Shown here: positions 35,298 through 43,163 of the stretch, one piece after another
How the letters are laid out: the number at the start of each line of letters is the position of its first letter
Numbering within the stretch: position 1 is the stretch's first letter
Assembly: GCA_017479285.1 (NCBI GenBank)
Contig: JAFVCL010000005.1
Span: 1 to 43,572, forward strand
Direction: 5' to 3'
DNA: 43,572 nucleotides
DNA from: Lachnospiraceae bacterium
GTDB taxonomy: Bacteria; Bacillota; Clostridia; Lachnospirales; Lachnospiraceae
Position numbers and translations under genes: made by a program
Notes under the pieces: model-generated
Database searches by the model: none
What the model was told of the DNA's origin: nothing
The model's input: the letters and a program-made list of their open reading frames with translations, nothing else

Positions 35298-35378
35298 CCT
35301 TTTACCTCCTCCGATACCCGTTTAATTGTTTACCCGTTGGATTTCGCACAAACGACAACGAAACTGCTTTCATTTTTC

Positions 35379-35400
35379 ATTATAGTAGCCTATGAAACAA
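35379..35400 (-). promoter_or_regulatory. galK promoter, -10 box with weak -35
   Basis: Perfect minus-strand TATAAT at 35379-35384. At the right distance only TTTGTT/TTGTTT-like sequence is present, so the -35 is poor, as at activator-dependent promoters. Confidence 0.55.
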
Positions 35401-35403
35401 AAA

Positions 35404-35433
35404 CAAACCATACATTTTTGTTTGTATGGTTTG
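35404..35433 (-). terminator. Inverted repeat: araC terminator and possible gal operator
   Basis: CAAACCATAC (35404-35413) and GTATGGTTTG (35424-35433) are perfect 10-base arms around ten bases. On the minus strand TTTTTGTTTC follows, so it can end the AraC gene transcript (stop at 35449). It also lies at the upstream edge of the galK promoter. Confidence 0.7.
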
Positions 35434-35448
35434 TCAAAATGTTAAATA

Positions 35449-36330
35449 CTATATAAGCTGCTCTATCAGCTTCTCAACATCCAGAAGCTGCTCCCTGCTT
35501 CTCTCCTTTTTGCTCTGATTTCTGTACTGGGAGGGCGTTATCCCTTTAAGCTGGTGAAATGCCTTTGTAAACACCTGTCCGTCACTGTATCCGCAGGTAA
35601 GCGCGATGCTCTCGATAGAATAGTCCGTCGACTCTAAAAGCTCACGCGCCTTCGTTATCCTGAAGGTAGTCAAAAACTGCTGGGGAGACATACCGATAAC
35701 ATTCTGGAACAGCGTATAAAGATAGCTTCTGTTTATACAGACATAGTCCGCAACATCCGTAACCTTAATGGGGTTGTAATAATTGTTCTGGATGAAATCT
35801 ATTGCCTTGTTGACATAGACATTTCCCTTATCCTGATCTTCCCGGACCTCGACACTCTCGCTCCCCGCTATAACGGAGAGGAACACGCCCAGCAGCCCGT
35901 TCCGCCTCAGTTCATTTTGCATCCCGACCGTATTGTGCTCCATCATATCCCTTACGATATCGTAAAGCTCATTTGAAGCGTGGCAGGAAAATATTGGATG
36001 ATTCCCGGACAGACCCATGTTGCGAAGATAGTTTTCAGCCTCGCTCCCTCCGAAGCCCACCCAGAGATAGCTCCACGGTTCCTTCTCATCCGCCTCGTAA
36101 AACGCGAGCTCATCCGGCTCGATAAGAAACCCGTAACCGGCCTCTAAATGGTACTCTTTTCCGTGAAATCGAAAAAGCCCCTTACCGCTCAAAACATAAT
36201 GTATGAGAAAATGGGGCTTCGATGCCGGTCCGAAACTGTGAAGCGGCTCCGTCTGCGAACAGCCGCAGTTGTTCAGATACAGACTTCCGACTTTTTTGTT
36301 TTTGAATTCAAGCTTGAAGGCTTTCTCCAT
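35449..36330 (-). CDS. AraC family regulator with N-terminal cupin sensor
   Basis: Transcription factor of 293 residues. The N-terminal half is a cupin-type sugar-sensing domain (IHYVLSGKGLFRFHGKEYHLEAG is the recognisable stretch at about 43-65). The C-terminal 100 residues form the AraC double helix-turn-helix (VADYVCINRSYLYTLFQ, then SIESIALTCGYSDGQVFTKAF and PSQYRNQ). It belongs to the MsmR/RafR-like sugar regulators. It lies 18 bases after the REC-GGDEF gene and upstream of galK-galT in the same direction, so control of galactose use is likely but inferred. Confidence 0.92.
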   Translation of the reverse strand: MEKAFKLEFKNKKVGSLYLNNCGCSQTEPLHSFGPASKPHFLIHYVLSGKGLFRFHGKEYHLEAGYGFLIEPDELAFYEADEKEPWSYLWVGFGGSEAENYLRNMGLSGNHPIFSCHASNELYDIVRDMMEHNTVGMQNELRRNGLLGVFLSVIAGSESVEVREDQDKGNVYVNKAIDFIQNNYYNPIKVTDVADYVCINRSYLYTLFQNVIGMSPQQFLTTFRITKARELLESTDYSIESIALTCGYSDGQVFTKAFHQLKGITPSQYRNQSKKERSREQLLDVEKLIEQLI

Positions 36331-36348
36331 TAAAAGGCGCTCCCGTCT

Positions 36349-37698
36349 TTACTCCTGCTTAATATCCATTATTTCAAATAAAAGCTCCGCACTGTCTCTT
36401 CCGGACACATCTTCATAATGCTTTTTTATACGGGTCTCTACAACATTTTCAAGGTTCTGTGTATCAACATCGATCAGTACAAGCAGAAACTGGCTTATAC
36501 TGTAGCGCGTTCCCACATCATTGCGTCTCAGGGAACTGACTATTGCCTGTTCAACCTCTTTCATCCTCTTTTCGACTACTATCGAGGGTTCATCCTGGCC
36601 GCAATCCAGCGTGACCATAACAAGCTTCGCTCTCTGATGGGTCCGCTCGACACACCTCTCGATAAAGTTGTATATCCTCTGAAATTCCCGGTAATCTACC
36701 TTATAGACACCCTTTTTCTCCCGAATCTCCTGGCGGTCCTCGATGAGCTTTTTAAGCTGCTTGATGTTTACGACCTCCGCCCTGCTCTCCGAAGTATCCG
36801 TAAAATCCACCGAATAAAAACAGTATCCGTTTTTGCCGTTTCTCTTTGCGCAGTACAATGCCTTATCCGCGGCAGCGTACAGTTCGTCATAATTCTTTCC
36901 GTCCTCGGGAGCCGTGGCTATGCCTATCGACAGGGAGGAATTTATAAGATAATCCCTTTCGACCGCCTGTCTGTTATACTCTCCGAAAAGATCTATTATA
37001 TATTTTTCGGCAGTTTTTCTGTCCGAAAGGTTCGTAAGGAAAATACCGAACTCGTCTCCTCCGAGCCTGAAGGCAAAGCCCCTGTCCCTTACCGAATCCG
37101 CAAGGATGTCAGCAACAGCACAGATCGCATCGTCCCCCTTAAGATGGCCGTAAGCATCATTGAGATACTTGAAATTGTCAAGGTCGACCATTACATAGAC
37201 TCCCCTTCCGTACTTCTCAATGCTTTTATCTATATTTTCAACTGCATAATCGCGGTTGTAGAGTCCGGTCATTGAATCATGCAATGAACGGTTTATGACC
37301 TCCTCCATCTTAAGCTTAAGATCTTTCTGGGATTCCTTGCGCTCGAGCACCCTCGCCACTCTTTTAAGAAGCACATCCGGCACAAAGGGCTTGTGAATGA
37401 AATCCTCAACGCCCTCGTTAAGGCACTGTATCTCTATCTCCGACTTCCCCTCTCCCGTGATCATTATCACAGGAACATCCTCAAAGTAATTCTCCTCCTT
37501 AAGCCTCTTGATCCCGTCAAGTCCGTTTGCTACGGGCATGAGAAAATCGAGGAGAATAAGATCCGGCTTGTCATCGCTTACAAGCTTAAAAAGCTCATCG
37601 ATGTTCATACAGAGCTTTACTTCATATAAGGGGCTGAGAATCCTCTCAACCATATTTAACAACATTTTTTCGTCATCACAAACATATATCTTCTTCAT
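36349..37698 (-). CDS. Response regulator with GGDEF domain and a degenerate third domain
   Basis: A 449-residue signalling protein. REC domain (1-120) has the acidic pair D8-D9, phosphoacceptor D51, T81 and K103. The GGDEF diguanylate cyclase domain (about 140-297) has an intact R211-LGGDEF and MVDLDNFKYLND, so it probably makes c-di-GMP; the inhibitory RxxD site is not evident. Residues 310-445 resemble a second cyclase fold in which the signature position reads RYSISQF. No histidine kinase is nearby. The downstream AraC gene starts 18 bases after the stop, so the two are likely one transcript. Confidence 0.9.
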   Translation of the reverse strand: MKKIYVCDDEKMLLNMVERILSPLYEVKLCMNIDELFKLVSDDKPDLILLDFLMPVANGLDGIKRLKEENYFEDVPVIMITGEGKSEIEIQCLNEGVEDFIHKPFVPDVLLKRVARVLERKESQKDLKLKMEEVINRSLHDSMTGLYNRDYAVENIDKSIEKYGRGVYVMVDLDNFKYLNDAYGHLKGDDAICAVADILADSVRDRGFAFRLGGDEFGIFLTNLSDRKTAEKYIIDLFGEYNRQAVERDYLINSSLSIGIATAPEDGKNYDELYAAADKALYCAKRNGKNGYCFYSVDFTDTSESRAEVVNIKQLKKLIEDRQEIREKKGVYKVDYREFQRIYNFIERCVERTHQRAKLVMVTLDCGQDEPSIVVEKRMKEVEQAIVSSLRRNDVGTRYSISQFLLVLIDVDTQNLENVVETRIKKHYEDVSGRDSAELLFEIMDIKQE

Positions 37699-37888
37699 AA
37701 AAAAAGTTTCCCCGGGTATCCGGAATGCTATACCGCCCTTTTAATAAATGCTGTTTTATGCTATATATACCAGTAGATTGTTTATAACTGCAATTATACG
37801 CTTATATTAAAACATTTTATTAAATATATTGCTTTAAATCAAGATAAATATATCAATTTGTCCGCAAATTGCGGCTTTCGGAGGAAAA

Positions 37889-38791
37889 ATGTCAAAAAAT
37901 AACATTATTAAAATCAAAGATGACCTTGACCTTAAAAAAATAATGGACAGCGGGCAGGCTTTCCGGATAAAAACCTTTGATGACGGCTTTTTTCGCTTTA
38001 TCTGCGGCGAAAACATACTGTACATAAAGCCCATGGATACAGCAGGAGAGGGCAGCGGCAGGAGCAATAAAAACCGCAGCCGCGAGGCAAAGAGCTGCGA
38101 GATAATGACCTTCCGCGGTGGGATAAAGGACTCCTCACAAGATGCTTTTGACGGTTTCTGGGCCGGGTATTTCGACCTCGACCGAAACTACTCAAATATA
38201 AGAAAAAGCGTTTCTTCCGGAGATATGTTTTTAAGTGAAGCCTGCAGATGCGGAGAGGGACTCCGTATTCTTCGCCAGAATCCCTGGGAAATGCTTGTAA
38301 CCTTTATAATATCCCAGCGAAAAAGCATCCCTGCGATCAAGGATTCGGTGGAGAGGATCTGTGCCAGATACGGTCGTGAGGTTGATACCGGAATAGAAAA
38401 AATCCATCTCTTCCCCTCTGCGGAAGAAATGAAAAACGCGACCGAGGAAGAGCTGAAGGACTGCAAATTAGGCTATCGGGTTTCCTATATTCAGGACGCA
38501 ATAAAGCAGGTCTCGGAAAAAAACCTCGACCTGCAAAAAATCGCTTCACTCGACTATAAAAATTTGTTTGAAAAACTGAAAGAAGTAAAGGGTGTCGGCG
38601 ACAAGGTCTCAAACTGCATCTGCCTGTTTGCCTATGCAAAAACCGAAGCGGCTCCCGTCGATACCTGGATTGCAAAGGTTATCGACAAATATTACAACGG
38701 AATCAATCCCTTTCCTGCATACAAAGACTCCGCCGGCATCATGCAGCAGTACATTTTCTACTACGCGCTTACACATAAGGATGCATTCTGA
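37889..38791 (+). CDS. Ogg-type 8-oxoguanine DNA glycosylase/lyase
   Basis: Removes oxidised guanine from DNA and nicks the strand. The 300-residue protein has an N-terminal TBP-like beta domain and a HhH-GPD domain. VKGVGDKVSNC contains the predicted Schiff-base lysine K239, and APVDTW the catalytic D258, matching K249 and D268 of human OGG1; FIISQRKSIPAI is the family helix. A basic Ser/Arg/Asn insert (residues about 54-68) splits the N-terminal domain. GGAGG lies before the ATG. The 190-base upstream region is AT-rich with no clear promoter. It converges on the protease gene with three bases between. Confidence 0.92.
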   Translation: MSKNNIIKIKDDLDLKKIMDSGQAFRIKTFDDGFFRFICGENILYIKPMDTAGEGSGRSNKNRSREAKSCEIMTFRGGIKDSSQDAFDGFWAGYFDLDRNYSNIRKSVSSGDMFLSEACRCGEGLRILRQNPWEMLVTFIISQRKSIPAIKDSVERICARYGREVDTGIEKIHLFPSAEEMKNATEEELKDCKLGYRVSYIQDAIKQVSEKNLDLQKIASLDYKNLFEKLKEVKGVGDKVSNCICLFAYAKTEAAPVDTWIAKVIDKYYNGINPFPAYKDSAGIMQQYIFYYALTHKDAF

Positions 38792-38794
38792 TCC

Positions 38795-40996
38795 TTACTC
38801 AAGATTGTTTATGCTTCCGAAATACTGCGGCTCACAGGAATAAAGGTTTCCGTATACATCTACAATATCGTAATACCCTAAAGTCGTGTACTCATCAAGA
38901 TCTATTGTTAGATACTGAAGCCTTATCTCCTCGGCATTGAAGGGATCACCAGCCGGTTCATAGTACTCGTTTCCTTCCGCATCCAGGTACTGATACACAA
39001 GATCGAATTCGTCCTCCATATTGACTCCATAGATGGTATCGGATTCCTCTCCCGTATCATAGTCATAATAGCTGTACCCTTCCACAACTCCCGAAGGATT
39101 ATCATTGTCATAATAGATATACAATAACGCTCCGGTTCCGTTTACGGTTATCGGAATAACTCCCGTCTGCGCCCACACACCGAGTTCCGTATCCTCGTAG
39201 TAATCAATGCAATAGTATGTCGCGATATTGTCATTGACATGAACCCACGCATGGGGATCTACAAGCGCAAGCCTTCCGTTTGAATCAACCTTATAATCAT
39301 ATTCCTCGCCAAGCAAAAGAATACTTCCGTCATCCCTTTCAACCCAAAGTGTCTGTGAGATATAATAAAAGGTGTCCCACAGCTCATCGGATATATCGAG
39401 GTAGTAATAATAATCGCCCTCGTACACCGGCAGCTCGTATTCGGACGCAACACCTCCCGCAGAGGCAACCTCCGTTTCGAAATCCTCCACATACCAGGAG
39501 CCTCCGTATGCGCCTACATATTCATCCCCGAGAAAAGCAAGCCTTCGGGAAATAAATCCGTCGTAAAAATCAATTATACTCTCGTCATAATCAAGCTCTA
39601 CAAAGGACTCTCTTCCGAGATAGTACATATAGTATGCGTCATAAGGGCTGTATGCCATCAAACCGTGTCCATATACAAAATCACTCTCAGTATAGACAAC
39701 CGCATTTACGACAGCATTTATAAGAGGAGTTGAATTTGAATTATTATAACTCGTTGCAAGAGTAATGAGATCGACCGAATCGTTTTCCTCATAGTAACCG
39801 CAATTTCCCCTTGCCTGGTAGTATGTCGCATAATCCCCTGCGGAGAGGGCACTGCCCGCCTCGCTGATATAATTTATATACGCGTCATAGACATCATCAA
39901 TATAATCAAGCCTTATGACCGACATTGAGCCGATAAGACCGTCTTTTTCGTTCATATCCATATAATCCTGAACGATCTTTTCACTGAAGCTTCTCGCATC
40001 TCCGCCGAGCATCTCGACCCAGTTTGTGTAATAGATACCGGTGCCGTTTACATAGCTCTCCGCGCCGACCATGTAATCCGCATGTTCCTCCAGCGCGCGG
40101 GCCATCTCGAGTGTACACATGTTACAGGCATCGAATATGACCGCATCAAATTTCACCCCTGCTTTTTGAAGTTCTCCGCGGATCTCATAATCACACATCG
40201 TATCATACTCATCACCCAGCTCATCGGAGCCGAATCCCACCGGGATTCCTCCGCCGTGGTTCCAAAGTATCAGGGTGTAGTTCTCTGCGGGATAGTTTCC
40301 TGCGGCGTAGGAGATAAAGTCCGCAAGGTCACCCTCTCTCGTCATTGTTACCCTGCCAAGCTTCTCCAGCTCTACGATATCATTATTCTCAATCTTAAAG
40401 CGCGTTACCTCTCCATCGGGAACATCCGGGTGAACCCATGTATGTGCCCCGCCGCACTCAAGGATTATATTGCAATCATCGGGCAATTCTGCAGCGCACA
40501 TCTCATAAATATCGTCGGTTGCCGCTCCTCCGTAATACTCATCGGTTTCTGTCTCAAGATTACTTCCAACCATATAGATCATCAGCGTTCTTTTTGCAAG
40601 ATCGCCGGATACGGCAGGCGGCAGATTACTTCCGCCGTTTTCGGAAGTCCCCGTGCTCCCGGGATCGGCTGTGTTGCCGCCGTTTCCGGAAGTTCCGGAA
40701 TTTGCCGGACTTTCTCCGTTATCGTCTCTGCCGTTTACAACTCCATTTGTCGGAGTATTGGGGAAATAATAATTATTCTTCCTATAAACCACGATTGCGA
40801 TAATTATTCCCGCGATAATTGTAAGAACACCCACGGGAATACCGATGGCAAGACCAAGTATCTTGCCAAGATTACGCTTGGGCGGTGCCGGCTGGGGATC
40901 CGGTGTGATCTTCACTGCTTTCCTTACCTGTGCCCCGCAGCTCGTACAAAAACCTGCTCCCTCTTTAATCTGTGCTCCACACTTTGTACAAAACAT
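38795..40996 (-). CDS. Clostripain-like (C11) cysteine protease with N-terminal zinc ribbon and membrane anchor
   Basis: A 733-residue C11-family peptidase. A cytoplasmic zinc ribbon (C3, C6, C17, C20), a Pro-rich spacer and a membrane helix (about 43-71) come first, then a Gly/Ser/Asn-rich wall-spanning linker and the extracellular protease domain. The catalytic dyad is H247 in LWNHGGG and C291 in IFDACNMC. The C-terminal 300 residues are rich in Tyr and Asp and of unknown role. CAGGAG precedes the ATG. C11 enzymes cleave after Arg or Lys; the substrate here is unknown. Confidence 0.9.
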   Translation of the reverse strand: MFCTKCGAQIKEGAGFCTSCGAQVRKAVKITPDPQPAPPKRNLGKILGLAIGIPVGVLTIIAGIIIAIVVYRKNNYYFPNTPTNGVVNGRDDNGESPANSGTSGNGGNTADPGSTGTSENGGSNLPPAVSGDLAKRTLMIYMVGSNLETETDEYYGGAATDDIYEMCAAELPDDCNIILECGGAHTWVHPDVPDGEVTRFKIENNDIVELEKLGRVTMTREGDLADFISYAAGNYPAENYTLILWNHGGGIPVGFGSDELGDEYDTMCDYEIRGELQKAGVKFDAVIFDACNMCTLEMARALEEHADYMVGAESYVNGTGIYYTNWVEMLGGDARSFSEKIVQDYMDMNEKDGLIGSMSVIRLDYIDDVYDAYINYISEAGSALSAGDYATYYQARGNCGYYEENDSVDLITLATSYNNSNSTPLINAVVNAVVYTESDFVYGHGLMAYSPYDAYYMYYLGRESFVELDYDESIIDFYDGFISRRLAFLGDEYVGAYGGSWYVEDFETEVASAGGVASEYELPVYEGDYYYYLDISDELWDTFYYISQTLWVERDDGSILLLGEEYDYKVDSNGRLALVDPHAWVHVNDNIATYYCIDYYEDTELGVWAQTGVIPITVNGTGALLYIYYDNDNPSGVVEGYSYYDYDTGEESDTIYGVNMEDEFDLVYQYLDAEGNEYYEPAGDPFNAEEIRLQYLTIDLDEYTTLGYYDIVDVYGNLYSCEPQYFGSINNLE

Positions 40997-41130
40997 ATCT
41001 CTCTCCTGTTTGCAATCGCATCTGTTTATTTACGGATCTTTTTATTTACTTAAACAAGAACGGTATTTCTTTGAACATAGACTTACAGACATCTTCAGTA
41101 TATTATTTTCACGCTTTCTAATCAAGGGGA

Positions 41131-41148
41131 ATATGATATACTCTAAAT
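41131..41148 (+). promoter_or_regulatory. -10 box directly in front of the gene at 41149
   Basis: TATACT lies only six bases before the ATG at 41149, and the match at the -35 distance is poor. If used, the message would begin at or next to the start codon. Confidence 0.35.
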
Positions 41149-41643
41149 ATGAGCGATAAATATTTTGAGAATGCACTCTCCAATTTCATGAATGATTTTG
41201 CCGTCGGAGGTTCGATCAGGCATCTCGCGGACAACGGCTTTACCGTAAAAGAAATCCACGCAAGACTCGACTTCCCTATACCGGTTTCCAAGGTATCCGA
41301 AGCCGTCTGGAAACACTTTATCGAAACAGGGATCATACGGCTTTCCGAACCTGATGAAGAAGCTTTCACGGAAAAGGTCAGTTTCGTTAAAGAACAGGAT
41401 TCCTTTGGCAGAACCAGTTTCCGGCGCGTTACCGAAAAAATTAAAAACCCCGAAACCACATATTTTCCATGTGATTTCGGGAAAATGTTATACAAAGACA
41501 AAACAGGTTTTGAAAAAAAACTTGAAGTCCTAAGCACCCGCGACAAAGATTACATCCTCGGATTACCCTGGCCCCTTCAGACCGTCTGGCATATCGCCGA
41601 TGAGAGGATGACGCGGATACTGTCCAAGCTCCTAAGCCGGTAA
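41149..41643 (+). CDS. Conserved-looking hypothetical protein with HTH-like N-terminus
   Basis: A 164-residue soluble protein I do not recognise. The N-terminal part (GGSIRHLADNGFTVKEIHARLDFPIPVSKVSEAVW) reads like a DNA-binding helix-turn-helix, and the middle has an aromatic motif YFPCDFGKMLY. It is rich in charged residues, has no signal peptide and one Cys. GC and codon use match the neighbours, so it is probably a real native gene. No ribosome site stands at the normal distance; AAGGGG lies about 20 bases upstream. It faces the fRMsr gene. Confidence 0.65.
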   Translation: MSDKYFENALSNFMNDFAVGGSIRHLADNGFTVKEIHARLDFPIPVSKVSEAVWKHFIETGIIRLSEPDEEAFTEKVSFVKEQDSFGRTSFRRVTEKIKNPETTYFPCDFGKMLYKDKTGFEKKLEVLSTRDKDYILGLPWPLQTVWHIADERMTRILSKLLSR

Positions 41644-41688
41644 TACACATACTGACAGTTTAAGCATTCAACCTCCGTACAGGACTTA

Positions 41689-42162
41689 TCACCGGAACAG
41701 ATCCGGACATTTAAATTCCGTAACCTCCTCAAGAGCCCTCACAAACTCCTTAAGCCCCTCTCTGTCGCTTTCATCAAATCTCGCGAGAACCGGACTGTCA
41801 ATATCGAGCACTCCGACAATCCTTCCCTCGCTGTGGATCGGTACAACAATTTCCGAATTAGAAGCCCCATCGCATGCAATGTGTCCCGGAAATTCGTGCA
41901 CATTCTTAACAAGCTGTGTCTCATCCTTCTCCACAGCAGTCCCGCAGACACCTCTGCCAACCGCAATTCTTATACACGCAGTTTTCCCCTGGAAAGGACC
42001 GAGCACCAACGAACCCCTGTCCATAAGGTAAAATCCCGCCCAGTTAAGGTTCTCCATGCTCTCAAAAATCAGTGCCGAAGCATTCGCAAGCACCGGTATG
42101 AAACCGCGCCCATCCTCTGCCAACGAACGCAGCTGTTCTGTCATCAACTTATAATCTGTCAT
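41689..42162 (-). CDS. msrC: Free methionine-R-sulfoxide reductase (GAF domain)
   Basis: Reduces free methionine-(R)-sulfoxide, protecting against oxidation. The 157-residue protein is a single GAF domain with NWAGFYLM, LVLGPFQGKTACIRI, GRGVCGTA, FPGHIACDGASNSEIVVPI and GVLDIDSP. The three catalytic or resolving cysteines are present (C63, C73, C97). The frame opens seven codons earlier, but AAGGAAG lies in front of the ATG at 42162, which is preferred. Confidence 0.93.
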   Translation of the reverse strand: MTDYKLMTEQLRSLAEDGRGFIPVLANASALIFESMENLNWAGFYLMDRGSLVLGPFQGKTACIRIAVGRGVCGTAVEKDETQLVKNVHEFPGHIACDGASNSEIVVPIHSEGRIVGVLDIDSPVLARFDESDREGLKEFVRALEEVTEFKCPDLFR

Positions 42163-42196
42163 GATAATCTTCCTTTGAACCATTTACTATATTTAC

Positions 42197-43075
42197 TTAT
42201 CCTGCACACAATTCTATTGTCATTCCATCGGAGAAATAATCCTCAAAAATCAGGTCTAACAGTATTCCAATATTTTCAGTATTGTCAGGAAATATGCTTA
42301 TTTCTTCATTTTCTTTTGTAAACTTCTTAGGGACATATTTTGCAATCGACTTGTATCCCTGTTTTGTCTTGACTTCTTTAAGTAATGATGCTAACTTATA
42401 AGTAGAAAGAGCCCGGTCAGCGGTGAGCGGTGAAGATTCATTCTTCACTTCCACGGCATGTATGACAGAGGCTTTTTCTATTTCGGGATATGTTATAGCT
42501 ACATATAATCCGTTTTCTTTTACAGAATATTCTTTAATCTCAAGTTTAACAGGAATAATATACTCTCCGCTTTCAAAACCAGATATCAATACATACATAT
42601 TTTCAAGATCCGGATCATAATACTTTGTATCCTTATATCTCTCTTTGTGAACTTCTAATAATCTCGCATTTGTAACTACTTCCTTAAAACAGGGAAGCAT
42701 TTTTGCAAAACGGATTTGTCCTTCTTTTCCTGCTTCATTAATCTGTTTATTAACACTCTCATCAAAATTATTGCCAGAAAAATAAAACGGAATATGAATA
42801 TCTGAATTTAAAAACCTGCCAATTACTCCGAGTTCTCTCGCTTTATCCTTTATCTCCCTTTTTCCTTCTTTTCCATCTATACATTTTATCTTTTCTGTGT
42901 TTATTCCTGACTCTCTTATCTGTAATGAACTTATCTTTATTATATCAATAATTTCATCTTTTAATATCTCATACCTTTCATTTTCCGAAGAGTCAGCAGT
43001 AATAGTATGATATTTCTTTAAAAAAATATTTATGTATAAACTTATTATCTTGATATTATTGTCTTTATAACTCAA
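42197..43075 (-). CDS. AT-rich, phage/mobile-element-like protein of unknown function
   Basis: A 292-residue protein, rich in Lys, Ile and Glu and clearly more AT-rich than its neighbours, so probably acquired. It starts at TTG with AAGG-type sequence upstream; no in-frame ATG precedes it. The middle (about 125-215: FKEVVTNARLLEVHKERYKD, ENMYVLISGFESG, IIPVKLEIKEYS, GLYVAITYPEIEK) resembles domains found near the ends of large polyvalent phage and conjugative-element proteins (LPD3 or PBECR type); this is a memory-based, low-confidence match. It lies 88 bases from the end of the CRISPR array and reads in the same direction as the array is inferred to be transcribed. Confidence 0.6.
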   Translation of the reverse strand: MSYKDNNIKIISLYINIFLKKYHTITADSSENERYEILKDEIIDIIKISSLQIRESGINTEKIKCIDGKEGKREIKDKARELGVIGRFLNSDIHIPFYFSGNNFDESVNKQINEAGKEGQIRFAKMLPCFKEVVTNARLLEVHKERYKDTKYYDPDLENMYVLISGFESGEYIIPVKLEIKEYSVKENGLYVAITYPEIEKASVIHAVEVKNESSPLTADRALSTYKLASLLKEVKTKQGYKSIAKYVPKKFTKENEEISIFPDNTENIGILLDLIFEDYFSDGMTIELCAG

Positions 43076-43163
43076 ATACCTATTACCTTCCCTACTGTAT
43101 TATCAATTACGCAAAGTGTCATGATTCCTCTTTACCATTGAAATCTATTCTCTGTCATTTAAA

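Noticed and set aside
40082-41159. Long plus-strand frames opposite the clostripain gene
   Set aside because: They are antisense shadows of a protein with a clear catalytic dyad and biased codon use; their products have no domain-like pattern.
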